This document shows positions 1 to 13,024 of a stretch of DNA of 64,000 nt, in pieces. Position 1 is the stretch's first letter, and every line of letters starts with the position of its first letter. The DNA is from Hirudo medicinalis (Eukaryota; Annelida; Clitellata; Hirudinida; Hirudinidae), in contig MPNW01000168.1 of NCBI GenBank assembly GCA_011800805.1, positions 270,614-334,613 of the forward strand, read 5' to 3'. A model generated the notes under the pieces. It searched no databases and had not been told where the DNA came from. It saw only the letters and a list, made by a program, of their open reading frames with translations. The position numbers and the translations under genes are program-made.

Positions 1-495
1 ATGCCAGTAGAACTGATGACCATCAGGTCCATCCAGTATAAATTTCTTCTCATCTGAAAAAATGATATTGCCCCAGCCATCTCTGTTGGACAGAATGGTT
101 TTGGCCCATTCCATTCTTGCCAACTTGTGATGGTTTTTAAGAGCTGGAATCTTTAATTTTCTTCACATAATAAAATATCACTAAATCTCAAATAACTTAA
201 CACTGCACTTTTAGAAATTTTTAAATCAAGTTCATTTCTAATTTGATTTGCTGAAAATTTACCTGTAGAAGCCTTTCTTACCTGGAGTCTCTGCTGTGGA
301 ATGCTGGAATGCTCTGCTGTGCTCTGTCTGTTTCTTGGGTCTTCCATGATTATCTTTTGTTCCATATTCCTCAGGAGCCTTTAAGTAGTTCCAGACGACA
401 CTCTTGGATCGATTGAGCTCTTTGCCAATTTCCCTGATCGAAGAATTTGCTTGTCCTCAATCTGCCCCCTCTCCTTGTCAGACAACATTTTACCT
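1..495 (-). pseudogene. Tc1/mariner-type transposase fragment (Tc3-like), decayed and cut by the window edge
   Basis: Read on the minus strand, the stretch starting near 490 opens with MLSDKERGQIE, a start typical of Tc3-like transposases. Positions 365-153 carry a helix-turn-helix segment of the kind that binds terminal repeats (residues KASTGKFSANQI onward). From about 150 to 1 a different frame gives SDEKKF followed by LDGPDG, the hallmark around the first catalytic aspartate of the DDE nuclease. The parts lie in different frames with stops between them, so the copy is dead. The rest of the catalytic domain would lie left of the window. Family is clear; subfamily is inferred. Confidence 0.8.
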
Positions 496-609
496 CCAGT
501 CATATATAAAACAGTAATTTTACAAACTTCAAATTAATTTTTAACTCTTTTTGGGTTTATATATCGATAATATTTGCATGAAGTGCATTTTGACTGCAAA
601 ACTATCAAA

Positions 610-830
610 AATTGTTTGCATTTGTATTTAGCCGATCTTTTGAGTGCCTTAGTTATCCGAATCGAATGTGAAGGCGCAACAATCTCCCGACCATTTCTTT
701 AGCGCTCCTATCCGAGGGCGATCTCTGGCGGTGCAGGTTGCGTTCAGAACGCGACACATTACGACTGTTGCCATTACCGCCACAATCCAGTGAGATCTCA
801 CGCGATATCCTGCACGTTTACATTTGTACG
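610..830 (-). repeat. tRNA-derived SINE copy, tail type A
   Basis: On the minus strand the copy has a tRNA-like head (degenerate A box near 790, degenerate B box near 745), then the shared segment GGCGGTAATGGCAACAGTCG, then a body with CGCCCTCGGATAGGAGCGC. It ends in a tail with CACTCAAAAGATCGGC near 632. The same tail recurs at about 49,470 and at 62,050-62,160. It is one of five copies of the family in the window. The outer ends are approximate. Confidence 0.7.
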
Positions 831-1369
831 TAAGTTCCACTTCTCCGATAAGGACATTATGACATGATGCACTTAAAACCTTCGCAATTGTTTGTAACAA
901 CTTACAAATTAAACAATCACTTAAACATGTACTTCATTAATCTCCATTATTTCATAATTAAGGCCCACTTTTATTTTTGTTTAATACAAAAATAATTGAA
1001 AATCAAAAGAAATTAATTTAAGACCATTTCAAAGTGCTAAAAATAGAGTTAAAAATTGAAACAATTAGAATTTCGAGTGTTTCATCATCCTCCTCATTTC
1101 ATAAATTATCACAAATTTCAAATTTAAGAAATAGATTTGCAAATATTAATTAATAATTAATAATTAAAAATTCGTTTAACTTTGATAATAAATATTTCAG
1201 TTATTTGTTTCATTTATTTCAAGTTGAACGTTCGTTACCTAGGCCTCTGAACAGTTCACCAGGTAATCACAAGTAAAGTTGAAAAGGAGTTGCATGAGGT
1301 CGTATTTGTATGAACAGGTACAGACATACTGATAGGTCATAGGTCAGTCGTACAACAAGATGAGTGTTA

Positions 1370-1660
1370 GTCGAGATAGTCGACACGGAAATCTGCTGCA
1401 GGTTGTCGAAGAAACAACGAGACTTGGCAACGAATCCCACATTTTAACAACGCCTCGTCGCAAAAGTATTTCATCGAGTTCAGTGAACAAAGTTATTTTT
1501 GTACATAATTTGAACTGGTGACCCCGGTAGATGGATTTTGAGTTGTAACATCTTCTACTGATTTCAGGGAGCCCTTTGTACGGCATGTTGCAATCTCCAG
1601 GGAGGTATTGAGATGGATTTCGATCATATGTGATTTGAAGATATAAATGTTTGGCTTCAA
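1370..1660 (-). pseudogene. Relic of the C-terminal end of a LINE reverse-transcriptase polyprotein
   Basis: One minus-strand frame contains RRGVVKMWDSLPSLVVSS followed by a basic stretch. This matches the segment with the consensus RVVxLWNSLP that lies after the reverse-transcriptase domain near the C-terminus of CR1/Jockey-type retrotransposon proteins. No RT core is found next to it. The assignment rests on one motif block and its context of other mobile relics. Confidence 0.45.
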
Positions 1661-1664
1661 CCAT

Positions 1665-3560
1665 TAATACTCCATCTTTGTACTTAAAGTTTACTAAAAG
1701 TGTCAGAGAGATTATTACTCTTTAACGAATTAATTCGACGGAAATGTTGACCAATAAAGTGCCGATAAATTGGCTTTTGCTACGTGCAAAGTGCTTTAAG
1801 CGCGGTATTCAAGTCAAAGAATTTGTTGACTTCGATGCGATGGAATGAAGACACAAATACTGATTGAAATGACTCATTATGTCAGCAATTATTTACCGAA
1901 TAAAATTAAACAGCCCCTAAACTGCTTATTCGTTTCTAAGAGGAATCAATAAAATATCAGGATTTAATAAATTAAGCATCAGCACACAAGTAACCTCATC
2001 CTCATTCACATTCATACATTGCACCATGATCATCAGATGATCATTCTTTCATGGCAGTCGTTTCAGAAGAACATTTCTCGAGAAAATTCGATGAACTTTT
2101 ACCTTTTTTTTCTCATTCGATCGTATTTTTTCGAAGAAAAGTTTTACTTTCACAGAAGTTGTTACTGTTTACGCCCCTCAAGATGCTACTGGGATGAGGG
2201 AAATATCTCATTTGCTTCATCGACCACACCGCCTTCTTTTCATCATTTTGTCTCTCGTTCATCGCATGCTTTTCAAATGCGTCATTGTTTTGTTCGCAAA
2301 ACTTTGTGCTGCGTGGAATTGGCGAAGTGAATAGAAATTTCAAGAAAAGAAGCTGAGAGATAGAAAATATCCGAACGAGGTTGGAAGAAATAAGGCTTGT
2401 CTTGAATGTCGTCACAGCGAATTTATCGTGAAATACCAGACAGAAATTGGGTTGTTAGAATTTGATGATTTGGGACTCTCTATGACGTCACCAAGTAATG
2501 ACCTCCCTAACTTGCTAATGAGTTTTCAAGGCTGTAATTACTCATCGAGTGGAGGGATTTGCCATCAAACAGAGCATCCAAATGCTGTCTTCCTACGTCC
2601 GTCAATCGAAGACAATTTCCATCACAATTTGTAACGAGTAATTTCTCTTATTCTCTTCATTATTGAAAATAATCATATTAATATTAATAAAAAAATAATA
2701 ATACAAATATTATTAATAAAAATAATATTTAACTTCAATTAGTGCAGTTTATAAATCCACAATATTTATGGAATTTTATTTTGTTTATTGAAGCTCAGAT
2801 TTTGTTTAATCGATATATTTTTGCTTTCCATTTTCCAGAATAACCTCGGACAATGCAAATTTATTCGATGAATCAGTAGGATAAATTTGATAATAAGTCT
2901 GAACAGACATGTATCGATGCATCAATCAGATGCATTTAGCATCGCAGACACATTGATTCGTGTTGATTCTCCTACATTTGTACATTTATAAAAGCAAACA
3001 ATTAATAATTATAAAATAATTCACGGTGACAAAAACGCATTTGTTACAAAAATTATGAAAACATTTAATTTATTGGAAATATTTGCTTCAGTAAGATTTT
3101 GTGGAGCACAAAGTAACAATGGATCAACAATCAGTAGATTTCGTAAAGAATTTTACGACATAAAGTGTTAAGTGGAATTTCGGAATAAAATTAAGATTAA
3201 CTTTAAGTAGCAATTTAGGATAGGAAAAAACTGTTTTTATTCAGTTTCCAAGATATTTCAAGAAGTTGATTTCATTTTCGAACATGTTGAAGTTGTTTAA
3301 AATTATTTAATCATTTAAATTATTGTATAACAACGGTTAAGAAATATTTTGGCCGTCACAGAAGAGCTCTTTCTCCGGAAGCTGGCCTGCAATGTCAATG
3401 GAGACAGTGCCGAATGTCGTAAGCTACCTTGTGGGGACTTTGCTGGTCGTCTTACGACACCGGTCCAATTGAAATACAAATGGTGTTGCTGGTGGGTGAG
3501 TAGTTGCAACTTATCCATCCTTAGGTTGGAGTCGTTGTGGATCACGTTGGAGCGGGTGGG
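1665..3560. other. Intergenic, no gene seen
   Basis: AT-rich sequence with short open frames only on both strands. None has family features, and no splice-linked frames could be assembled. Confidence 0.5.
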
Positions 3561-3563
3561 TGT

Positions 3564-3666
3564 CCTCCTCCCCCTCCTCCTCCTCCTCCTCCTCCTCATC
3601 ATCATCATCATCATCGTCGTCGTCGTCGTCATCATCATCATCATTGTCGCCGTCATCATCATCATC
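3564..3666. repeat. Compound trinucleotide microsatellite (CTC/ATC/GTC)
   Basis: Runs of CTC, then ATC, GTC and again ATC follow one another. Open frames across it on both strands encode only homopolymeric Leu/Ile/Val or Met/Arg tracts and are repeat artefacts. Confidence 0.9.
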
Positions 3667-3759
3667 AAGTTCATCATCACAATCTCTAAAATTAGAAACG
3701 TTTCATTCCATGAAAAGGATCAGGACTTAATTCACATCCACTCCACAAATTACTGATTA

Positions 3760-6700
3760 GAAGGCATTATTTCCTGGTCAAGTGTCAAAAACATTTAATA
3801 AAAATTATTTAGTCAAGTATTCAATAAATGGGAATAATAACTAAACACAACTGGCATTATTTAACATTATTTGAAACAAAATAATTAATATTATTGTTAT
3901 TATTAATATTACAGAGATAACTTTTTAGCAGAAGTTAAGAGATTAAGTTGTAAAATCGATTAGTCATTACGCATGCTCATCGTGCGGTAGTTGATATTTA
4001 CGTTGCCATGGATACGACAATAATTCGATACATGGCCGGCAACGGTTGTTCTCGTCGGAGCACAGGATTTCGTCGTGCAACCGGAATCCATGGCAATGTC
4101 TTCGTATTAAGAACCTTTTCATTGTTGCAGACTTTTTTTCTTCTCATCGAGGAGTTTTATGTCATAAATTCTCCTTTCATTTGCTGGAAACTCTTATTGG
4201 CAATTCATCATCTTTGCGTTCTGCATCGATCGTTCTTAAGGGTTTGAAAATAAAAAAAGAAAATATGAGAAATTCTGAGGGTATATTAAAATTTTTACAA
4301 TAAATTGTTGTCGTTTAACGATTAAAATATTAAAAGAAACAAAAACAGAAAACAATGCGAAGTAATAATTAAAATTATTGAGTTCTAAGTGAGACTCCAA
4401 ATGGCAAACATTTCGTTGCTCCTATCGAAACTGGTGGCTAAGAAAAGTTGGAAAGTTTTCACGGAAGGGGTTTGGAAAGCAATAAAAGCAGTCGTGCGAG
4501 GGCGAACCGTGAATTCTTGTGTCGTGTTCTTTCGGATGGTCGTTCAAAGGCATAAGTAGAGTCGATTTCTTTCTGCTGCTCTCAACCTCCTTGAAATGTT
4601 TCTCCAAATCTCCAAGAAGAACATCCTCATCATCTCCTTCTACAGACTGCCAGATCAGCTCACTGTGGACAATTCCCTCGAACGAGTTGTCCGAGATGCA
4701 AACTGAGGATTAAAGGATGTTCTTAACTGCTCGTAAGAAACTGCTCACATTCAGGGGTTGTGCTGATCTACGGACGCTCTCAGTTTCAATGTTTCTCTTC
4801 CCTTTTAATTATTGAGTTTATTTATTTGTTTATATATTTGTTTAGATGTTTACATTCTAATTTGTCAGCTTTAAATAAAAGACATTACTGCAGTTTGCTA
4901 GAAATAGTCGCAAATTTCTGAGGAAGTTGGAAATTGTGAACGATTTGGAAAAAGGAATTTTAAGACTCGATGAGTTTGGAAGCACTTCAGATGGCATCAG
5001 ATGGATGCATGGTCTGCCTGTCAATCAATTCTCGGGATTTCCAAGGAAAACTACTAGGTGTCCAGTTTGTCCTGCTGATCAGTCATAGTAAATGAGTGTG
5101 ATGACGATGACGTTGGTGAAAAGGGCTGAGATTCATAGCCTATGACGATGATTGTAATGCTGTTGATGGTAATAATGATGATTTGGATGCAAATATAAGA
5201 TTCTGATGATGTTCTATACATCCGAATGCCACTACATTAACATAGGATTGGCAACAAATTGATTTGTGGACCTGCTCTAACGAACGATAAACGAGCAGCA
5301 GACGACATTTTGTTTACATTTAAATCAACTTTTCACTATCTCATCTTTCTTTCGAATTCGAATTGAACAAAATTAAATCTAAATATTTTCCTTGTCAAAT
5401 TGGTTTAAAAAGTGGCTTCGAATATTTGAATTTATTTTTAAATTAGGATTAATTAACACAAAGGAATTTTTAAGAAATCTTGAAATTGCTGTTCGTCTTT
5501 CAAATAGCTTCAACCTCCACACATTTCGACAGCATTCTAACAGTTAAATAAAAAAAATTGTTGGAGGCGTGGAAGAAATTTTGATGGAAGAAAATCCACG
5601 AGGGTTTTGATTGCAGCCATAAAGGGCTGAAGTACTCACTCATTGATAGAGTTATTGAACTGCTGAAAAAATTGGATTAATTTCGTTTTATGTTTGTTGT
5701 CAGCAGAACAAGTTTCCAGTTTGAAGAAATTTTGAGAAATGTTCAACTTATCAAATGAGGAGACATCGTAGCATGGATGAATTCAATGATTTTCACGAAA
5801 ATCAGGTTGTCACGGATTCATGGCTTGGAAAAGTTCTACGAACGTCATTGGACATGGAAGTTGCTAGGAAACCATTGACTTTTTGAACCCTGGAAATGAT
5901 TGAATTTGTCGAAAATCCTGCTTGCATTTGAAATAATTTATTCAGTTGAATAAATCACAAAATATTTTTATGAATCAAAATGAAACCTAATTTAAAAGAT
6001 ATCAAATTTAACTTTCATTATTAAAAAGGAATAAACATTAATGTTCGAAGAGAAGAAATAATTTATAATAATTCGTGACATCTTATTTCCTCCTTTCGGA
6101 CTTTCCAACGAGTTTATAGAGAACTATCTCCATAAAACCACATTTTTTATGCGTTTAAAAACCACATTCTCAGGGTGCGGGTGACAAGTGAATGAAACAA
6201 TGTGATTCTTCGATAAGCAACTTTAAATCATGCAAAGGTTTAAATGTATTTCACTCTTAAATTACTTTTCTACGGAAATTAATTATTTTTTAAATATTGC
6301 AATAAAAAGAAGGTTTAAATATGAAAACTTAATGAATAAATATAATATTTTATTTTTATTAGGAAAAATTAAGAGCATTATGTTTCGAGAAATGTGACTT
6401 GTATAATAAATTGAAGATATTACAGAATGGTAAAAATCAATAATCGCATTAAGTATTATTGCATTATTAATAAGTAATAATATTATGCAATATTAATTAT
6501 TATTATTAATGTATTATTGCATCTCATGTTGGACTTTATTAATAATAATAAAAAAAATTTAAAAAATAAACTTTTTCTTTTCAAAAATGAAAGTTATTCA
6601 ATTCTACGTAAAAATAAAAATATTCGCGAATAAAGGCGTCTTAAGATGTCTTAGGCGGACATTCTGAAAAGCTTTTTGAAAACTGGAGAAAATGAAATGA

Positions 6701-7100
6701 ATAAAATGGGATCAGGAAGGATGGACAAAAGAAATTATTTCGGATGTCGGGATTAAGCTTAAAGTAACCTGCTCATGACTTGCAAATGTTTCAGATTACA
6801 TCAATTAAATTTAGCCGACATTGAAAACATTTCGAACAAATTATTTGCAATTCTTGATGCTCCATTTGTTTTATTTGTTAATATGTGAGTTAGGAACGTT
6901 CTGATAACTCACATCGCCCTCATGATAACGATGACGTAATGCCCATAAATGCAACATTGAAATCTCGTTTCTCTCCGTCATCTTGGATTCAGAGCATCGC
7001 GCTACATTAATGGAACGATGAAATGGAGGAAAATAAATGGTTGAATGCCTCTGGAAATTGTCAGCATTTTTTCGGTGCAATGAACCGTTGCCACATATTC
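3760..7100. other. Intergenic, no gene seen
   Basis: AT-rich, with short uninformative frames on both strands. An impure ATG/ACG trinucleotide stretch lies near 5095-5180. No conserved protein or RNA feature was recognised. Confidence 0.5.
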
Positions 7101-7197
7101 TAAACAATAACTTTAAAATAATAACTTCCAAACAATAACTTTCAAATAATAACTTTCAAATAATAACTTTAAAACAATAACTTTCAAATAATAACAC
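7100..7197. repeat. Short minisatellite, unit about 15 bp
   Basis: The unit AATAACTTTCAAAT and close variants recur about six times with single-base differences. The remainder up to 8,600 is AT-rich and without a recognisable gene. Confidence 0.75.
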
Positions 7198-8604
7198 AAA
7201 TACTCACGAATCTTTCCGTGAAATGTTTCATTATTACATTCCACTTTGATGTTGGTATATTTTTTTTAATTTGCTAAGAAACATGACTTGTTGCCATTTT
7301 CCAGGCTGAGAATTTGCAAAAACAAATATTGAAAATGTTTTAAATGAAATATTGTTATTAAATATTATATTAATTTAGTATTTAACGGATTTAACAAATC
7401 ACATGCAGTAAAACTTGTAAAATAAGTGTTAGTTTATTTGAAAATGATTCAAATTGAACGTTGGACTTGTTTTGATCAGAGGACTTGTTTACAACTTCGG
7501 TGTCAACAAATGATTTCAATTTGCAATATTTTATTGTAAAATGTGCTTGTTATAATCTTATCTTTCAATGTTCCACGGAATGTGAATGTTGTTATTTTGT
7601 ATCGGTTATTCTTTTTAAATATTATTGATTTTATTTTTAATTGGAAGAATTCAAACTTTACAAAACTGTTGTTCAATTTGTCCACATAATTACATCCACA
7701 ATTTATTCCGGTTTTAAATTGGTTAATTATTAACATCTTGTTAATTATAAATTATGTTAATGATTAAATAATAATTATTGAAAAATAATAATAAACTAAT
7801 AGTTATTCTATGATTTATAATTTAATAAATGGAATCTAAAAAAACATATTTTCCTAACAATTCGTTTCCTTTAATTAAGCAAAAAAATGAAAAGAATTCG
7901 CGAATGACTTCTTTAATTAGATAGGCAAGGAGAGATTGATTAAGTGCTTGAACTGGACGGGAATGGAAATGCCCAAGGTGGTGATCCATGAAATAATAAT
8001 ATCCTGGATGTACGAGGAGACATTAATATCATTATAAAAGTGTTATAATCGATTGCATAAATTATTATAATTTACCGACAGATTGTCATGAATAAATATT
8101 TTCTATCGTCGATCGAAATGGGATTAAAAACATTCTGAAGGAATAAAGTGTAAAATCATTGAATTGATGTTGCATTCGTGTGGACAAACAACAGCACTTT
8201 AAGAGATTTTATTTCGACAGATGGTGTGCTGACCTTTGACAGGAAGTACTTTGAAGTGATCACGTGACTTCAGATCGTAACCCGGCCACGTGGAGCCTTC
8301 CATTTTCCGTAATTAAGAAATATAATAATTTAATGAAGAATATCATTAAGATATTATGAAGATATAACGCTTTCCAATGTAAGGAATAAATTACAATTTT
8401 AATCAAATTTGAAACTCGTTTGTCACACAAACATTGACTTTCAGTAATAGTTTCTCTCATTAAGTTACAAAATCCGCATCTTGGATTCTAAGTGAATTTC
8501 ATGGCTCCATAAATCTGTTCGAATGTTCTCATTGACGTTCAACCTTAAATTTTAAGAAATTATTATTTATTGATATTGATTTTTAAAAATCCAACACTTT
8601 AAAA

Positions 8605-11600
8605 ATGATCAGAACGCTGATGGAGCAGTTGATGGAGGGTCAAGGGAGCCTTAAATATTTCGTGGCCAACATCAGCACCATTCAAGTGAATCTGACCTCA
8701 GGAGAGCTTTACGAGGAGTCCTGCCTCTTGGGGTTCATCAAGGTCATTCTGTTGGGCAGCATCATCGTGGCTGCAGTTGGCGGAAACCTGTTGGTTATAC
8801 TTAGCGTCTGCAGATATCAGAGTTTGAGGACACGAGCAAACACTTTCATCGTGTCCTTGGCATTTGCAGACCTTCTCGTGGCACTGCTCGTCATGCCCTT
8901 CAGCGCCAGCCAAGAAATTGCACAGAGGTTTTTAAAATATCATTTTCTTCTTTTATTAATGGATGAATTTAAATTGACACTTAAAATTAGTTCAACTGTT
9001 AGTGATTCATTGTTAGTGATTCATTGTACTAATTCACTATAATAAGCAGTTAATCTTATGAAAAAAACTTAAGGTTTCGTTTAAAAATGATGTAAAATAT
9101 TCTTAAATTTCAGCGAATTGGGAAGTAAGAATCGCATTTGATTAATGTTTTCTGGTGAACAGAACCAGAAAGTTTATCGTCTTCATTAAGAAGTGATTAA
9201 AAGCGAAAGTTGATGGAGTTGTTGGGGAGATGAGGTCATCTCACGAGGGACTTGCAATCCTGTGAGCATCAACCGTCTTTCTTTGTGGAGGATAGGAACG
9301 TCTCATTCCATCAATTCCTGTCCAAGGCCGGTGTCTTATCGGTCGATGGTAATCCCTGGCTTGGAGAGGAATCAACTTTTGAAGAGGAATCACAAAAATA
9401 AATTACAAACGAAATAAAAAATTCCTGCGAATGAGTGGAGGAGAAGGAATAAGAAAAAGTGAGATTTTAAGAGTTGACGCATTATTATTCTATGAAATGT
9501 TGTTTAGTATTTGGCATTCAAATTATTTATTCAATCAGTGGCTTTGAGTCGCATGCTGCTGTCAAATTTGTTGTTCGAAAGTTTTCCTGTTGAGAGAATG
9601 TCTGGTTAAATAATGCATTTGAAGAATTTATCCTTTAAAAACATTTTTAAGTTGCAAACATTTATCGCGAAGCAGGTAATTTCATGCAATATTAAAGGAA
9701 ATGTTGTCTCTTGGAGTGATTCGTTTGAGAAGAAAGTTTCATAAAGCAAAATTTAAGTTATTTTGCTTTTCGTCTTTCGTTTTGAATTGTCATTTAAACA
9801 AATTTAATTTAACAGAAAAACATTTTCTAAGAAAATTTAAACAAATTTTTCGTGAAAACACAAAATTGCAAAAATGACACTCAAAAGTTGAACGAAGGCC
9901 TGTTAAAAGAAAATTTAGAATGAAAAATTATTATGTAAGACTTACGAAACTTAAAAATGGCATTTTTTAAACATTGGTGCAGCAACGATTTGAAAATTGC
10001 AGCGAAACTCATGGATTAATTGGACTCATTATCAATGAACAACTGATTATCAATGAACAACTCATGGATTAAATGGACTCATTATCAATTAACAACTCTT
10101 GCTAAGTAATGCTTTCATTAATTTCTCGAAAACAAGTTGTTTGTTCGATGTGTTGAGTAATTATCAACAAATACTCCTTTGTAATCCCAAAAAGTACTTA
10201 ATTCTTGTGTGAGGATGATGAAGTTCTCACGAAATCAATCAAAACAAAAGTATTATCTTGAATCTCGTGCTGGATTTCAATGTCTCTTGATTGATGACTT
10301 CTGGTGACAGCAATGACCTGTTTCTATTTTGTGTTTTCTGACGACAAATTATATTTTAATATAATTAAATGTAATTAAAGTATGAGATAAACACATATTT
10401 TACATATTTTTATCGATAAGCATTCAATTTTATTTACAGAATTTACCTCAATATCTTCTGAAACAAATATTGATTTTAATATTGAATGTTAATGTAAAAT
10501 TCTTCATTGAAATTACTTAAAATCATTCAGATCGAAATATAAACTTCATTTTTCTGGATTTTGTTCTATTTGTCGTTGGAGTAGTATTGGAGAATAATGA
10601 CTTCCTGGCTGAAATGTTTGAGATGAATTGCTTTCAAACTTCCGATGAGAGGTCGGTGGGAGGGTCATCGTTGTCTCAACTTTACATTCTTTCTTTTTAT
10701 TCACTCGTCACGATCTTTGAAATGTTATTTGAAGTTTCTTTAGTATCAGCAGTATCTATAAATATATTTTTTATAATATATATTTGCATAACAATAATAA
10801 GAACCAATAATATTGCGTCATCAGTGTGAGTGATGTCAGGCATAACTTAAGACCTTTGTTCGACTAGAGGTGTTAATGTGTCCCAAAAACAAACTTTTAA
10901 GGAACCCCATCAGTCTCCATTTGCAGGGCCTGGCATGTCTCAAAAGGTCTTTCATTAGGGGGGAGAGTGTCATGCCGACCTGATATTATTCCCGAATTTG
11001 TGAGAGATGCATGCTCATCTTACACAATTCAAACGACCATGCGGAGGCATCGATAAACATCGAGCAAGTTGTTTCATCTTCATTAAGATGCCTCCCCTCG
11101 CCTCCATCCACATCCATTGATCCGTGGACTGCAGATTTATTTCAGCTCTTCTGTTATTTTAGGTGTTTTGTTTGAGGCCATCCAGGTTAATTAAATCAGG
11201 AATTATTTATTTACTTACGTACTTACTTAGAGTAATAAAGTTGATCCAGTTGAGCCAACCGGTCCATGTAAGACTCATTGCAGATGGATGTTCAATCGAT
11301 TGACCTGTGACGTGTTCAACGCCAATGACGTCCTCTTTTCCACTGCATCCCTCCTCAACCTCTGCTGCATCAGCATGGACAGATACATCGCCATCACAGA
11401 TCCATTCAATTACTCCGTACGGATGTCCAAGCGTAAGATCATCATCACCACGATAGCCGTTTGGATGGCATCGATCTTGGTCTCCCATTTGCCCATCCAT
11501 CTGAAACTCAATGTCACCTCGGCCACTTCCTACGACGAGATGGAGTGCTCATTCCAGGTGAATGTTTACTACGGAATCATCTCATCTCTCGTGTCGTTCT

Positions 11601-12421
11601 GGTCTCCAGCGATTGTCATGCTTTTCACCTACAAGAAAATCTTCAGAGAGGCTCAGAGGCAGGTGAAACAAATCGAATCTCTGCGTCCCAAAACTCCACC
11701 TTCGCCGAACATACTTCTCAACGAATTCAGTTCCAAGGAAATGTTGAAAGGAAGTTCACAAGAGCGAGTGGCAAATACAAATACAAATTCAATTCCAGAC
11801 TCCAGTCCTCCAGCATCCGATGGCTGCAACAAATCCCACAATTCCAACTTGTACGTCAGTCCCAGACTTTCTGTTTCGAGCCATCATCTAGTCGTCGGAA
11901 ACCAATGCAAAAGGAAGAAAAATAACAGCTCTACCCTGAAAACCGAAACACTCGAACAGGGTCTGCTCTCAAAAAAGTCCCTTCAACCAAACTTTAAGAG
12001 AAGCTTCACAAATCTTTTTCAACTCGACTCCAAATCTCAAAACACGACCAACGAAAATCGCAGACGAATCAAGAAAGAACACAAAGCCGCCAAAACTCTC
12101 GGAATAATCATGGGGGTTTTCCTGGGGTGTTGGCTTCCGTTCTTCACATGGTATTTGACGAGCTCCATCTGTCAGGACTACTGCTACACACCGAAAGTCG
12201 TGGTCTCCTTCTTGTTTTGGGTCGGCTACACCAATTCTGCGCTCAACCCGATCATCTACGCATGCTTTAATCGGGAATTCAGGGGAGCTTTTCGAAGGCA
12301 ACTTTGTTACTACAGGCCGTGGATGACTTATGGCAGGACTTTGGAAATCGTTGTCGGTTCCGATAAGAACAACTGGAGGTGGAGCAACGACATGTCGTCC
12401 AACAAGAAGGAGGAGGTCTGA
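8605..12421 (+). CDS. Beta-adrenergic-like octopamine receptor, class A GPCR (two coding exons)
   Basis: Predicted Gs-type biogenic amine receptor of the plasma membrane. Exon 1 is 8605-8927 and exon 2 is 11284-12421; the split Arg codon (AG + A) joins them to give 486 residues. The N-terminus carries NIS and NLT glycosylation sites. TM1-TM2 lie in exon 1, with FADLL in TM2. Exon 2 gives the conserved TM3 Cys116, the amine-binding Asp123, DRY at 140-142 and the TM5 serines in YGIISSLVSFW. A long third loop of about 130 residues follows, then CWLPFF in TM6 and NPIIY in TM7. The TM5 and KAAKTLGIIMG regions resemble octopamine beta receptors more than dopamine D1 or 5-HT receptors. Ligand preference is inferred. 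A Met at codon 6 is an alternative start. Confidence 0.85.
10008..10101. repeat. Imperfect tandem duplication in the octopamine-receptor intron
   Basis: Two copies of about 39 bp, beginning ACTCATGGATTAA and containing GGACTCATTATCAAT, lie 54 bp apart, with a shortened piece between them. No function suggested. Confidence 0.7.
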
Positions 12422-13024
12422 GAATTTTCATCTACTTTTAGACTTTTAGGTTTTCTTTGTCATAACTTTCTTCAGCGAAACGAATTCTAGAAAACAAAAT
12501 TAAACTAATCTGAGAAATTCTGCAGAAATGTCAGAAAAACAAACTTCCTCATCTTAGTTGAAAATAATAAGTAAATGTGTTCCTTTAGAACAAATGTCCG
12601 GAAAGAGCGGGACACATTTAGCGAAAGGCAACATGAAATATGTGAAAGTGAATGTGAGACACAAAAGTTCATCGAAAAAAATGCTGAGAAGTTTGATTGA
12701 ATTTGAAACAAGAAATTCCTTCTCAACGGAACAACACGCCACTGACTTCGTTTGCATAAAAGAGGAAGAATCCTTCATAAATTCAATCCATCCGAGGCGG
12801 TTCAACCGAAGCATCCAATCAAGAAGGACTCAAAAATTCAAAAACAATTTTGCATTCACCAACATTTCAAAAGCATCCGAGTCTTAAATCTTGCTTTAAA
12901 AGTCGTTCGCTTCAATGCTTCCCAAGCGCGACATCGTGGAAAATTATGAATTATTATTATTGTTGTCGTTATTATAAAATCTCCCGGGTTGATTTCATTC
13001 ATTTTGCGATGGAGAAATCAAAGT

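Noticed and set aside
3315..3756. Two overlapping open frames of 121 and 135 codons on opposite strands
   Set aside because: Both run through a trinucleotide microsatellite and encode homopolymer tracts; no flanking domain or exon supports them.
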